64,000 nucleotides of DNA from Rutpela maculata. Taxonomy: Eukaryota; Arthropoda; Insecta; Coleoptera; Cerambycidae. Numbering within the stretch: position 1 is the first letter of the stretch; each line of letters starts with the position of its first letter. The notes beneath the pieces are model-generated. The model was not told the DNA's origin, did not search any database, and saw only the letters and a list, made by a program, of their open reading frames with translations. Position numbers and translations under genes: made by a program. The stretch is taken from assembly GCA_936432065.2 (NCBI GenBank), contig OW386285.2, positions 172,279,984-172,343,983 of the forward strand. The letters run 5' to 3'. Shown here in pieces: positions 1-13,868 of this stretch.

Positions 1-214
1 AATCAGCAAAAATCACCTACTTGCATGTGAAATATATATGGTAAAAATATTTTTCAAAATATTTTAAAAATATTTTCCTAATGAAAATTGAATATTTCAG
101 TCACATTTTACAAACATTTATTTAATGTTAGTAAAATATTATAAAATGTTATTAAAACGTTTTTTAAAACTTATTTAACACGATTTAAAAATATTTTTGA
201 AATATTTATTTTAT
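1..214. other. AT-rich non-coding stretch at window edge
   Basis: Rich in AATATTTT and AAAATGTT words, with no coding signal. Similar words recur at about 2720-2980, so this may be the subterminal part of an element that starts outside the window. No boundary can be drawn. Confidence 0.4.
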
Positions 215-1077
215 ACAGGGTGGACCATTAATAATAGACCACAGTTCAAGGGTAGATTCTTTGGATCAAAATATGAGAATATAACCAAACATGCTTTAGT
301 AAATTGTTTCTGTGGGAAAAGATGCAGGGTGTCAAAATTGTATTTTTTTTTCTGCAATATCTCAACTACCTCTTGACCGATCTTTTCCCAATTTGGTAAG
401 AAAATGTATGCCCCATGAGTTATACCTGATGATGAATATTTTTTCTCTTTTTTTTTTACGAAACGTTGACACTTTTTTTTTTCAATTAGTTGGCTTTGAG
501 CTGCGCCCATCCAGTCACGAAAAGTGACACTTTTGACTAGGAAATCTCATGCAGGAGTAATTCCTACGTAAAAAAAGGTACACTTAATAGAACTTGATAA
601 TTCACCACACTTTTCAATAAACACAATTTGTCCTTTTCAAAAAATTCTTGAGACCTATGCAGCAGTTTTCTCGAAAATGGTTGGATTTATCAAGTTCTAT
701 CAAGTGTACTTATCTTTTTTACGTAGAAATGACTCCTACATGAGATTTTTTAGTCAAAAGTGCCACTACGTTTCGTAAAAAAAAAAGAGAGAAAATATAT
801 TTCATCATTAGGTATAGCTCATGAGGCGCCCTCCACAGGATAGCGTGATGTAATACATACATTATTGTTTCTTAGCTTAAAAAATGTTTCCTTACCAAAT
901 CGGGAGAAGATTGGTCAAGACGTGGATGAGATATTGCAAAAAAAAAGAAAAAAAATTACAATTTTGACACCCTGTATCTTTCTCCACAGCAACAATTTAC
1001 TAAAGCATGTTTAGTTATATCCTCATATTTTGGTCCAGAGAATCTACCCTTGAACTATGGCCTATGGTCCACCCCGA
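215..1077. mobile_element. Foldback (long inverted repeat) MITE, about 860 bp
   Basis: The left end (ACAGGGTGGACCATTA) and right end (reverse complement of TGGTCCACCCC) are inverted copies. The pairing runs inwards over most of the element, including the poly-T tracts and the block at 525-600 against 680-760. The whole element is therefore one imperfect hairpin. Small ORFs on both strands mirror each other because of the palindrome and are not genes. No clean target duplication is visible. The CAGGGTG-type ends are common among insect foldback MITEs, but the superfamily cannot be assigned. Confidence 0.75.
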
Positions 1078-2984
1078 GGTCCTACTATTCAAGCGAAACA
1101 TTCATACTGAAAAGAAATTCGTTAGTTTTTTCATAGTTTTTTTAATTGTTAAACAACACTAAATGTACAAAAAATTATCTAAAACCTTCATTTAACAAAC
1201 TTTCTACATTTTAATAAAATGGCAATATATATGTAGCGTCAATTTGAGACGCACTCGATATATAGTTATTTGTTAAACAAACGTACAATTTTAAAACTAT
1301 AAAAACAGCTGTATCTATAGGAAAAAATAAGTAAAATTATAAAAATTGGTAATATGTAATTATGTTTCAGTTTTTTTATATGTGATATGATATCCCTGAA
1401 TTTTGCTCTAACCAGCCACTCCTTAACACAGCCAACAGTGTCTGCCTCTGTGGCTTCTTTAAAACAATTACGAACTGCTCCTGGAAAGAAATAAAAATTG
1501 ATCTCAGCTCCCAATAATTGGCGAACACAAAACATTTTTTTTTCCACATTATTTCTTCTTTTATATACTTTTAATACATGCTAACAATTTTTATTTGTGG
1601 GCAAAATATTGATGAGTAAAATGCATTTGTTTATAAAAAAAATAAACAAATTTGAAAAATTTGGTTTAAAAATTTCTTAATTTTTTTTGTTAATATCACT
1701 AAAAAGAACAAAAAAACTACAATCTGAAAAGAATTTATTGTAAGACTTGATCCACTTAAACATTCGACGATTCAATTTTCGACTTTGCTTTTATTTTTTA
1801 GGCGTTGTTCTCAACATACCAACTTGAAATTTGGTATGACGATTTACCTCTCCTAAAGTTTAGTTAAATAATCGATTATTGTTTAAGTTATCATTAATTA
1901 TTTAATTTCAACTGTTTTGATTTGTTACAACTTAAAAAAATGTTCAAGCAGGTTCAGACAAATCCAGTTTTTTTTGCAATTTCATTACGAACAATTCATT
2001 ATTTGTTCATTGAGATACGAGCTATTCAACTAGAAATATTTAAGAAAAACAGTAAAAAAACACAATTTTGAACATTCTTTTGTTTAAACAAATGCCTTGC
2101 GGGAATAGGATTTATTAAAAAACGTTTTGCTACACTCCTTATTATAATGTTTCTGACAAGTTCCAATAAAAAAATTGCTATTGTAAGACGATTCCTTTTT
2201 AGATGATTTGGACTCTTAGTTTTACTCCACTACTATATTAGTATCTACACAAAATGGAAATATGAGCAAAACGTTGTTTATTTTACGGTGAAATTAAATT
2301 GAGGTTAAATAGAGCACATTTTACATTGCCTATTAAACAAGGTAAATATCATTTTATCATCAAAACTAACAAAAAACTACGATGTAGGTACTCATTAAAA
2401 AATAAGGTTAAGAGTATCATACTTATATGAATTAATTTTAGTGCAATGTTTTAGTTTAATATAGGTAGGTATCAAATCCTCAGTATTGTAAAAAATACAC
2501 CATAGTCATGCTGTGTTTCAATACAGAAGTACAATAATAATTCTAAGATTTAGAACATTATTAATTATTAAAATTCTACTTACCCAGATAATAAATTATG
2601 CAAAGATTGAACTGAAACTTTATAAAAATCACCAAATCGACCGACATTCAACATGCGTCATGGTAAAAGTGGCGCTACTGTCGGCCCACTGCTAGCTAGG
2701 TTTGACGCGGGAAATTTAAAATAGTACCACACATTTTCTTAAATTATGATAAAAAGTTAATAAGAACATTCAAAAACGATGTTAATAATATGAAAACAGT
2801 GTTTATAAAATGTTCTAAAAAATAATTTTCAAAACATTTAAAAACTGTTTAATAACAGATTACTAAATATTACTAAAATAATATTTTTTCCGTAAGGTGT
2901 ATGAAATGTTAATAAAATATTGAAAATATTTTTTACATATAAGCACTGTTTTTTGAATATTTATAAAATATTTCATGCTGTATG
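1078..2984. other. Non-coding AT-rich interval
   Basis: No supported gene, RNA or delimited repeat. Open frames are under 95 codons, with no recognisable domain and strongly biased composition. From about 2720 the sequence becomes a run of AAAATGTT/AATATTTT words like those at 1-214, ending where the satellite arm begins. Confidence 0.5.
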
Positions 2985-4812
2985 GGTGATAAAGACTTAT
3001 ATAATTTACTATTGGTACAACAAATACATACTCGTAGAAGCTGCTATCATCAATCCTTTCGAAGTAATACTAAATATGTACCTGGAATTTCCGACCATAT
3101 CGTAACATGTAGTGAACAATTTGTTACTGATCAAACCTCATCACAATTATATTCGGAAAACAGTATAGATACTGTTAGAAATTGATCGCATATAACCCCA
3201 TTCGAAGTGATTAAATTTGTATTTGTAATTTCAGTTGAAAACTGACCTTTCTTTTACCCATTCAAACATATGAAAACACATTTAATATATTACTGAAAAA
3301 AAAAACATTAATACTCATAAAAACTGATCTCATAAATCCCTATTCAAACATTATAATTTGTAATCTTCAATTGCAAATCAAAACTGTTCTAACCTAATGC
3401 AGCTCGTTTCTTATAGAAACACTTGCCATTTAAAGACGGAAAGCCGTACGTTTTACATTAGATACTGTTCTCATAAATTCTCATTGAGATAGTATAAGTA
3501 AATGTAAAGACTTATATAATTTACTAGAGGAACAACAAATAGATACTCGTAGAAACTGCTCTCATCAATCCTTTTGAAGGAATACTAAATGTGTACTTGG
3601 AATTTCCGACCATATCATAACAAGTAGTGAACAATTTGTTACTGATTAAACCTCATCACAATTATATTCGGAAAACAGCATAAATACTTTTAGAAATTAA
3701 TCGCATATAACCCCATTCAAAGTGATTAAACTTGTATTTGTAATTGCAGTTGAAAACTGACCTTTCTTTTTACCCATTCAAACAAATGAAAACACATTTA
3801 ATATATTACTGAAAAAAAACATTAATACTCATAGAAACTGATCTCATAAATCCCCATTATAATTAGTAATCTTCAATTGCAAGTCAACCTAATGCAGCTC
3901 GTTTCTTATAGAAACACTTGCCATTTAACCACGGAAAGCCGCACGTTTTACCTTAGATACTGTTCTCATAAATTCTCATTGATGTGGTATAAATAAATGT
4001 TTGCTGCTTCATTCTGGTAGAAACTGATAGAAATTTCAGCAGCAACTTTACTCCAGGCTCCAGTAGAGGGAGCTGTATACGTGTAGCTAGTTCATATCTA
4101 ATCTAATGTGACCTAAGGAACTGAAGTGTGTTTGTTAAATTAAAAACAAAGCAGTCTCTTTCACTGCTAACTCATTCATTGCTTCTAGGCTAGAACAAGA
4201 ACACCGAGGAAATAAGGACTTTGCAGAATTTTGTGTTTACCACAATATTAGTATTTCTATTTGAAATATGCAATTTAAACTGTACATTTGTCGGCATGCA
4301 TATCCAAATTAATACTAATAAAAAAGCAAAATGGAAGTTTACAATAAAAATACATCTGTAAAATATACAATTGAAACTGTACATTTGTTGACATGTATAT
4401 CCACATTAATACTAATAAAAAACAATGTTGAAATTTACAATAAAAACATGTTGATAAATGGTGTGTTACATACGATAGATACTGGAGAAAGGACGGACTG
4501 GAACTTTTATGATATTACTTATAGAAAAGTTTAGAATCTCTTTAAAGTTGTATCTGTAATTCCATATGTTTACAGACATAAGGGCAAGGGTGCATTTGCA
4601 GACACTAAACTGTAGATTTGTTGTATATTTCATATAAGTACTCATGAAAGGGCAACATGATAATTCCAAATAGCTCATTCGGAATTACTGTTTCATAACC
4701 GATTTAAAACTTAATAAAACAGATAAAATCCTGTCTGTATAATACTAATATAACTTATAGGAACGATAAAACCGCATCACTTTTTTTTTATAAGTTTCTA
4801 TGTGGAATTTTT
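2985..4812 (-). repeat. Left arm of a giant inverted repeat built of satellite units
   Basis: This 1.8 kb block is the reverse complement of about 10511-12360 along its whole length with few mismatches. From 2985 to about 4020 it consists of the satellite unit found in the arrays further right. From 4020 to 4812 it is the terminal module, ending in TTTTTTTCAGGG. The matching end of the right arm reads CCCTGCCAAAAA. The two arms enclose 5.7 kb of unrelated DNA. The arm is probably a partial copy of the satellite-bearing element annotated at 10510-27764. Confidence 0.85.
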
Positions 4813-7180
4813 TTCAGGGACTCACCTCTATCATAAAGTTAATTTGGGTATTAGAAGTAAGAATGAAAATCAGTTAATACAAGCATACGTACTAAGTATA
4901 TTTAGATAATAATAATTTTAACATTAATTGGCTTCTTCATATGAATCTGAAACAAAGAGAAGATACAATATTAAAGTTAACAGAGATCATAAATTATTTT
5001 AACCAAATAACTTAAATATACATATGTTCAATATTAAATATTATCAAACAAAGGACAACTTAATTTAGATAATAGATACACTGACACACCAGATATAGCA
5101 AGATCGAGTGCCGATCATCTCAGTATATTACCGACTAAGATGAGTTCAAACAGATATAGTGTAACTTTATAAAATTATTAAATTTAGAAACCATTCAAAA
5201 TTTAAAACTTCATCGATTATTTGTTTTTTATCGATTTGAATTGTTAATTTTAGATTTAGATGTAGATTTATAGCCTTATTAACCATTTTTTTTTATTTTA
5301 ATAAACTTTTAATTTTCTTATTTAAAAAATGTTCCTAAAATAAATTCCCGGCCAACCAAAAAATGTTTCAAATAAAAAATCACATATTCTTAATTTCAAG
5401 TTAGATACGATGAAAATTTCCTTATTTTTTTGGAGAAATGCGACACCTATGACTTTAACCAATCTGGCGTAACGCGGTGCAACCATATCACTTCCCCTTC
5501 CCCTTTATCGGACTTGGGTCTGACAGCAAAGCTGGCGGGGTTTGAAGTGACCTTTTGGGTTTAATCCCACCACAAAAATTGCAAAAATTAAAATAATTTT
5601 TGTAGAACACAACACAGCACAGCATAAAATTTAAAAGTAATAAAAAATCAAAGAAAATATTCCATGCATTACATTCAAAACTGTTCGAAGCGGAGAATGG
5701 CATATTGAACAGTATCGATCTACAAATACAATTTAAAATTTAACGGTACGCGTCAACTGGAACTCAGAAAGACAATAAATACACTAACCCCATGTCAGTA
5801 AACTCTTACACTACATATCTGCAACGGATCGTTGAAGTTCATAATAAGATAGAAAGAGACAGATATCATGATCGAGTGTTGGCCTTAACTTTTATTTGAA
5901 GGACAGATCCGTTCCAGGTGGTGCCTGGTTTATTGCATTCTGCACTGAATACACAATAACAGTAGCATAACTTCGCAAATTTTAACGAATTTTAATATAC
6001 TAAATTACCTTGGGTCACAAAATTTTGCAGGGTCTTTCCCACATAGAAGACTAGTACATTTTATTTTCCACATATCATGGCAAATCACGTTGTATGTATA
6101 GCAGTGAGTAACGTAATAAATAAAAATTAACTTTGCTGCGTAGCTCCTTTGATACTACTTAGAATGTAAATGAGAAATTATAGTCCAGTGCAGTTAGTTA
6201 TTATAAATGAAAACTGACGGAACCCAGATATAATGAATGGATTTGAATGATTTTTTTTTGTTGGATTTCTAATGCCATAAACTAATTGTTTACCCTTTGA
6301 AAATTATCGCAATTTAGACAATCCGTAAATAAAAAAAAAATTTTTAGACATCTCAACAAAAAATACGATTATTGGAATTTTTTAATATTTCTTGTAAGAA
6401 AGTAATGATTATTATGGTTTTCGAGGTTGTTTATAAAAAATTTGTAAAAAAATGAAACTTTAAAATTTATTTGAAGAAGACAGAAGCTCCAAAAAGCGAA
6501 ATAAATGAATAGTACATTAAGTAAAGCTTTTAAATTCCAGCCCGAAAAGGTGTAATGAATTTGGAATTTTTTTTTTAACGTGCTTCATAAAGTTCGTACA
6601 TAAAAATCTATATTGTCATTTTTCCTGCTTTTTGGTTAGAAGATGTGGGTCCCACCCCTTCTTGGGAGTGGCAAAAAACAAAAAATACGCAATCTGATAG
6701 AGAATCAAATTAGAAGAAAAAAAAGGTCTTATACACTTTTTTGCTAAAATGCATATTTTTCGAGATATTGTGAACTGAAAATTGCAATTTTTACCCCCTA
6801 AAATCAGTATTCCTAGACGTTTTTTTTTTTTAAATTACTCCAAAAATGTGGACTAAAAAAAATGCAAGGGTACAAAATTAAAGCTTTTACGAAAACAAAT
6901 CGAATATTTTCTTTTTTTTTCTCCCCGAATGTTTAGTTTTGGAAAAATTGGCGTTGAAACATTCAGAAAAAATGTACGAGGTTAAAATATAAAATTATTA
7001 CTCAAAATCTACAGCTATGAGAAAAATTGTTATTCTTGTACCAATTAAAGGTAATTAAAATTTTCTTTCGATCGAGACATATTACAACCTTTTATAATGA
7101 AAACTAAAAAAGTTACAAATAAAAAAGCAGCGCATTTAAAAATTTAGGCGTCATTTTTTTTTAGTCTCATTGCTCTAATT
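4813..7180. other. Non-coding spacer between inverted arms
   Basis: AT-rich, with many homopolymer runs. The longest open frame (5488-5703, minus) has no recognisable domain. No RNA gene or TIR pair was seen. Confidence 0.5.
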
Positions 7181-7967
7181 CAACACCACCTAGAGATTAA
7201 AGCCACACAACCAGCTGGTGACGTCACTGAAGGAAGGCGGCGTAATGCATTAAAGCAATGCTATTATACTACATGTGACTACTCCCAAATACGAAATATT
7301 TATTACCTGCATAATGTTTGTTGTTTTTAAGCTTAGAGTGATGTTTTACTTATACTATATAATAAAAAATATGCATATATTGGTTTTAGATATTGAGATA
7401 CATAATACATTTGGACGTAATTAGAACAATAAAAATCACTTCTAATTTGCTTCTACTAATTCTTATAAAGTAAAACGGTTTTTTTTTTTAATAAAAGAGG
7501 TTCCTAATTAAATTCTGAGGCAAAACTAACTAACGAAAAGCGTACTTGGTCACTCAAATAAGATAAGTGAAAACCTAGCCTCAATTTTAGTTTCGTTCGA
7601 TTTAGATTACGAGACTTAAAAATAATAACTCACCAGAGTGCATAGAAATTTTAAAGTTTTCTCAATGAATAGCTTTAATCCATTTGTTTCTCAGTTTCTC
7701 ATCTTTGGGAAATTTAAAAACGGTGGCATAATTACCAGTACAGCGAAGAACGCAGCATTTGTTTACCATTTTGCATGGAAATTAAGTATTTTATAACTAT
7801 CACTGGAATGTATTATTTGTTGACTGTTTTAGATGGGGGTTTTAGATCACATTTACACGTTTAAAACACAGAATAAACAATAAGATACAATTGACACTAC
7901 ACTTGACAACCGTTGAAGCGTGACGTCATGTCAGCTGTTGTCTGGCTTTAATCTCTAGGTGGTGTTG
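7181..7967. mobile_element. Non-autonomous TIR element, 787 bp
   Basis: Terminal inverted repeats of about 48 bp: the left starts CAACACCACCTAGAGATTAA and the right is its reverse complement with few differences. Each TIR contains the palindromic octamer TGACGTCA (7219 and 7921). The interior is AT-rich and non-coding. I could not identify a target duplication. Confidence 0.8.
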
Positions 7968-8167
7968 CAGATAACCGATGTCGTTTGTCAGACATGACAG
8001 AAATTGCTCGTCTATGATTGGTGCATAAGTTTGGCAACGCTGCGGTTCATTCCCTAATATTTTGTTCCCTCCTTTCTGTTCAAGAATACAGTTTAATGCT
8101 TGTAATAGAATGGCAGTAGAACAAATCCGGGGAACGTTCTATTCTATCACGGTCAAGAATAGAGGCC

Positions 8168-9231
8168 CTGGGCTCCTATTTTCAAACTCATGCGTCTTAA
8201 TCCGTGTGCGAGTACTCGTGCACGAAAATTATTCGAGTACCACTTAAAATCAGGATTTTCAAACATCACCCGATTTTAAAAATATATGCGACTTGAATTT
8301 CGTATAAGTAGACTTGACAACATAGCATACGACACGGGATGCCAACGCATAGTCCAAAAATCACCAAAATAAATAAATTAAAATTTTGCATAAAATGTCA
8401 TTTTTCACATTTTGGCATTTTTAACAAATAATGTTTTAATATTTCAGTGTTAAATAGTGCAATAAAAACAGAAAATTGCATTAGTGCAACAAAGTGATAC
8501 TTATTGCACTCAAACTGATGCACTATAAAGTACCGTTTTTTACACAATCGTAGAAAAAAAATGTTTAACGTTGAACAATGAACGTTTGGTCTTAATAAAA
8601 TTTGCAAAGATAAAAATATACATATATCAGTGTCCCGTTTAAGTTGGCCAAATTTGCAGAACAATGTATTTTAGAAAAAACATTTAAAAAGAAGTTATAG
8701 GACTTGGAGGGGGCTATTAGACATGCTACTGAAGTTTTGGGCTCTGCGGATACTGTTTTTCAGAAAAAAAAAACACTGAAGATATTTTTCTGTATTTTGC
8801 TAGTTGGGACTTATTCTACCACATGAACTAGTAAATCTCACTTTTTAAATTGAATCAAATTTTAAAAATGGGGTTATACTTAGTAGATTACTGAGAAAAT
8901 TAGCCTCTGTTTTCACTTTATGTCGAAGAAATAGCCAGAGAATATTTTAACTAATAAAGTTGATATTAATATTGTTCTAGGGCTTCTATAGCTGCTAAAT
9001 TTATCAAATCATTTACTCCTATGATTAAGATTAAAACACATTCACATAAACTTCAAATAATCGTCTGTTTTCGCATGCGACTTTCAATTTCGGTTAGCTT
9101 TGACCATCCGATGTAATTAAACGGAAATAATCGCATACGAATGCAAAATTATCGTATAATGGGATTTGAAAATACGGTTTTGCTGATTTCGTTCGGAATC
9201 GCCTCGCATGAGTTTGAAAATAGGAGCCCTG
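8168..9231. mobile_element. Non-autonomous TIR element, probably hAT-like, 1064 bp
   Basis: Ends are inverted copies: GGGCTCCTATTTTCAAACTC on the left and its reverse complement on the right, continuing into CATGCG. The right terminus in element orientation begins CAGGGCTCC, a usual hAT-type start; the left has CTGGGCTCC. Subterminal words such as TTTTCAAA and ATCGCATACGA recur inside. Flanking octamers (TAGAGGCC and AGAGCGTG) do not match, so the hAT assignment rests on the termini only. No transposase ORF. Confidence 0.7.
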
Positions 9232-9738
9232 AGAGCGTGTAAAGCTATGCGAATGCCGAGGCGAGTGCCATCTATTGACGGCAAAATTGGAAACTATTTA
9301 TTGAATCTATGCTTGAAAATTAAGAGGTTATATTTTATCCACGTAATTAATTGTGGATTATCTAGGGCGTCACGATTTCGTTTTTTGTAAATTCCAATTT
9401 TTCGACGTCAATTTTTTCGTTGATCACGTGTTTTTGATTAAAACAAAAAATTAAAAACGTGACGAACTAGAATATATATTTTAATACATACGTACAAAAT
9501 TTGAAGTTTCTATCTTCAAAAATAAGCCGAATAATTCGTTTCTTCATTTCACTGACCGCAGATTATACTCTTAACTGAAATTAGTTGTCGCATCGCATTA
9601 TTTACATACCTACTAGTTAATAAAATGAATTTAACTAAAACAAATACTATTACGACCCGTATTTATATTTGAAAAATAAATTACTAATTACTAAATGACA
9701 AAAACACGGTTGATATAGACAGAGCTGGGCAAATACTT

Positions 9739-9895
9739 TGAAAAAGTATTTAAATATTAAGTATTTTCAAAAGATAAAAGTATTTAAATAATAAATAACA
9801 AAAGTAATTAAATAGTTTAAACTTAGTATTTAAATACTTTCTGAATATTTAAATATTTTGATAATACTGAAATATTTTGAAGCATAGTTAAGTGT
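9739..9895. repeat. Left subterminal array of GTATTTAAATAC-type palindromes
   Basis: Repeated and partly degenerate AGTATTTAAATA words next to the left TIR of the giant hAT-like element. In hAT elements such arrays are transposase-binding sites; that role is inferred here. Confidence 0.7.
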
Positions 9896-10510
9896 AACAA
9901 TAGGCATCTGAATTTAAGATGCCAGCGCCAAAGTGGAGAACTCGTGAACTAATTATAGGCTTTTTGTTTGTTTATATGGCGATACTTATATTTATTTTGT
10001 TCTGTTTATTGTTGTTTTTGGGGTTAAAAATAATAACATTAATAATATATGACCTAAAGGTTTGCAAGATTTTGTTGTAAGTGATTTGCAAGATGTTAAT
10101 GGCATTATTCAGCAAAGTTCATATTTTTTTAGGTTATCTAGTTTTTCCCTTGAAAAGTACAGTTTATTCGACATAAACGGTGTCTGGCTAGTTAAATATT
10201 AATAAACTTAAATATTTCTCTAAATTTATATACAGTTGTAGTTTAAATCACTTTTTTTTTTCAGGAAACATGAGTGACATTTAGTAATGTATAGAACATT
10301 TGTGAAGCACTAAAAATGTAAAAATTCTAAGTGTGTGTATAAAGGGGAATATGTTTTAAATGCAGGACATGTTATTTTGTGTGGTACAACCCATATTCAA
10401 CACAAAACTTAAAAATGTGTATGCTCTATGTTTACAAACAAGTGTCTCAGATTCAAATACCCATGAAATTAGTGGTACATTGAATATAAGTGAAAAGATA
10501 TTTATTAACC

Positions 10511-12360
10511 CTGCCAAAAATTCCACATAGAAACTTATAAAAAAAAAAGTGATGCGGTTTTATCGTTCCTATAAGTTATATTAGTATTATACAGACAGGA
10601 TTTTATCTGTTTTATTAAGTTTTAAATCGGTTATGAAACAGTAATTCCGAATGAGCTATTTGGAATTATCATGTTGCCCTTTCATGAGTACTTATATGAA
10701 ATATACATCATCAAATCTACAGTTTAGTGTCTGCACCCTTGCCCTTATATCTGTAAACATATGGAATTACAGATACAACTTTAAAGAGATTCTAAACTTT
10801 TCTATAAGTAATATCATATCCAGTTCGTCCTTTCTCCAGTATCTATCGTATGTAACACACCATTTATCAACATGTTTTTATTGTAAATTTCAACATTGTC
10901 TTTTTATTAGTATTAATGTGGATATACATGTCAACAAATGTACAGTTTCAATTGTATATTTTACAGATGTATTTTTATTGTAAACTTCCATTTTGCTTTT
11001 TTATTAGTATTAATTTGGATATGCATGCCGACAAATGTACAGTTTTAAATTGCATATTTCAAATAGAAATACTAATATTGTGGTAAACACAAAATACTGC
11101 AAAGTCCTTATTTCCTCGGGTGTTCTTGTTCTAGCCTAGAAGCAATGAATGAGTTAGCAGTGAAAGAGACTACTTTACTTTTAATTTAACAAACACACGT
11201 CAGTTCCTTAGGTCACATTAGATTAGATATGAATTAGCGACACGTATACAGCTCCCTCTACTGGAGCCTGGAGTTAAAGTTGCTGCTGAAATTTCTATCA
11301 GTTTCTACCAGAATGGAGCAGCAAACATTTACTTATACCACATCAATGAGAATTTATGAGAACAGTATCTAAGGTAAAACGTGCGGCTTTCCGTGGTTAA
11401 ATGGCAAGTGTTTCTATAAGAAACGAGCTGCATTAGGTTAGGACAGTTTTGACTTGCAATTGAAGATTACTAATTATAATGTTTGAATAGGGATTTATGA
11501 GATCAGTTTCTATGAGTATTAATGTTTTTTTTCAGTAATATATTAAATGTGTTTTCATTTGTTTGAATGGGTAAAAAGAAAGGTCAGTTTTCAACTGCAA
11601 TTACAAATACAAGTTTAATCACTTTGAATGGGGTTATATGCGATTAATTTCCAAAAGTATTTATGCTGTTTTCCGAATATAATTGTGATGAGGTTTAATC
11701 AGTAACAAATTGTTCACTACTTGTTATGATATGGTCGGAAATTCCAAGGACACATTTAGTATTCCTTCAAAAGGATTGATGAGAGCAGTTTCTACGAGTA
11801 TCTATTTGTTGTTCCTCTAGTAAATTATATAAGTCTTTACATTTACTTATACTATCTCAATGAGAATTTATGAGAACAGTATCTAATGTAAAACGTACGG
11901 CTTTCCGTGGTTAAATGGCAAGTGTTTCTATAAGAAACGAGCTGCATTAGGTTAGAACAGTTTTGATTTGCAATTGAAGATTACAAATTATAATGTTTGA
12001 ATAGGGATTTATGAGATCAGTTTCTATGAGTATTAATGTTTTTTTTTTCAGTAATATATTAAATGTGTTTTCATATGCTTGAATGGGTAAAAAGAAAGGT
12101 CAGTTTTCAACTGAAATTACAAATACAAATTTAATCAGTTCGAATGGGGTTATATGCGATCAATTTCTAACAGTATTTATGCTGTTTTCCGAATATAATT
12201 GTGATGAGGTTTGATCAGTAACAAATTGTTCACTACACGTTACGATATGGTCGGAAATTCCAGGTACATATTTAGTATTACTTCGAAAGGATTGATAGCA
12301 GTTTCTACGAGTATGTATTTGTTGTGCCAATAGTAAATTATATAAGTCTTTATCAGTATG
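10511..12360 (+). repeat. Right arm of the giant inverted repeat (pairs with 2985-4812)
   Basis: Reverse complement of 2985-4812, beginning with the terminal module. The ORF at 10651-10983 is the mirror of one at 4466-4678; both are by-products of the repeat, not genes. Confidence 0.85.
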
Positions 12361-13868
12361 CATTCGGATCTAATTTAAATATGAAAATTATATCAGAATA
12401 AAGCAACCAAATATTTTAAACAGTATCTATTTGTAAATCCAGACATTTACTTATACTATCTCAATGAGAATTTATGAGGACAGTATCTAATGTAAAACGT
12501 GCGGCTTTCTGTGGTTAAATGGCAAGAGTTTCTATAAGAAACGAGCTGCATTAGGTTAGAACAGTTTTGATTTGCAATTGAGGATTACAAATTATAATGT
12601 TTGAATAGGGATTTATGAGATCAGTTTCTATGAGTATTAATGTTTTTTTTCAGTAATATATTAAATGTGTTTTCATTTTTTTGAATGGGTAAAAAGAAAG
12701 GTCAGTTTTCAACTGCAATTATAAATACAAGTTTAACCACTTCGAATGGGATTATATGCGATCAATTTCTAACAGTATTTATGCTGTTTTCCGAATATAA
12801 TTGTGATGAGGTTTGATCAGTAACAAATTGTTCACTACATGTTACGTGTGGAAATTCCAGGTACATATTTAGTATTACTTCGAAAGGATTGATAATAGCA
12901 GTTTCTACGAGTATGTATTTGTTGTGCCAATAGTAAATTATATAAGTCTTTATCAGTATGCATTCGGATCTAATTTAAATATGAAAATTATATCAGAATA
13001 AAGCAACTAAATATTTTAAACAGTATCTATTTGTAAATCCAGACATTTACTTATACCACATCAATGAGAATTTATGAGGACAGTATCTAATATAAAACGT
13101 GCGGCTCTCCGTGGTTAAATGGCAAGAGTTTCTATAAGAAACGAGCTGCATTAGGTTAGAACAGTTTTGATTTGCAATTAAAGATTACAAATTATAATGT
13201 TTGAATAGGGATTTATGAGATCAGTTTCTATGAGTATTAATGTTTTTTTTTTTTTCAGTAATAAATATATTAAATGTGTTTTCATTTGTTTGAATGGGTA
13301 AAAAGAAAGGTCAGTTTTCAACTGCAGTTACAAATACAAGTTTAATCACTTCGAATGGGGTTATATGCGATCAGTTTCTAACAGTATTTATGCTGATTTC
13401 CGAATATAATTGTGATGAGGTTTGATCAGTAACAAATTGTTCACCACATGTTACGATATGGTTGGAAATTCCAGGTACATATTTAGTATTCCTTCGAAAG
13501 GATTGATGATAGCAGTTTCTATGAGTATGTATTTGTTGTTCCAATAGAAAATTTGTCTTTATCAGTATGCATTCGGATCTACTTTAAATACAAAAATTAT
13601 ATCAGAATGACACAACCAAATATTTTAAACAGTATCCACTTGTAAATCCAAACATTTAAAGATATATTTTAATGAGAACCAATCAGAACAGTATCTAATG
13701 TAACGCGTGCGGCTTTTTGTGGCTAAATTTTAAAAGTATTTTTAATAAATAGCTTTAACGGATTTGAACAGTTTTAATTTGCAATTCCAGATGAATAATT
13801 TTAATTGTTAAATGGGGATCTATGAGATCAGTGTCTTTGTGTAATGTTTTTTTTTCCAATAAAAACAC
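11336..13868 (+). repeat. Tandem satellite array, plus orientation, about 600-bp higher-order unit
   Basis: Using the landmark GTGCGGCTTTCC as phase marker (11381, 11895, 12499, 13099, 13707), monomers are 514, 604, 600 and 608 bp. The short one lacks the AT-rich segment around GCATTCGGATCTAATTT. Each monomer holds older subunits: the motif G(A/T)(A/T/G)CAGTTTCTA and variants occurs at 11360, 11501, 11642 and 11783, exactly 141 bp apart, with 91 bp to the next unit. It is thus a higher-order repeat on a 141-bp base. The last unit is more diverged and ends at the inversion point near 13869. Confidence 0.85.

Noticed and set aside
211..527. Overlapping ORFs of 99 and 71 codons on opposite strands
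   Set aside because: They lie in a foldback element, are mirrored at its other end and contain homopolymer-coded residues; no domain.
5488..5703. 71-codon minus ORF in the spacer
   Set aside because: No domain, no homologous copy in the window and no supporting signals.
8160..9239. 8-bp target duplication for the 8168-9231 element
   Set aside because: The flanking octamers TAGAGGCC and AGAGCGTG do not match, so only the TIRs are claimed.
11336..13868. Interspersed similar blocks as a gene family
   Set aside because: No open frames are conserved between units; spacing and composition show satellite DNA.
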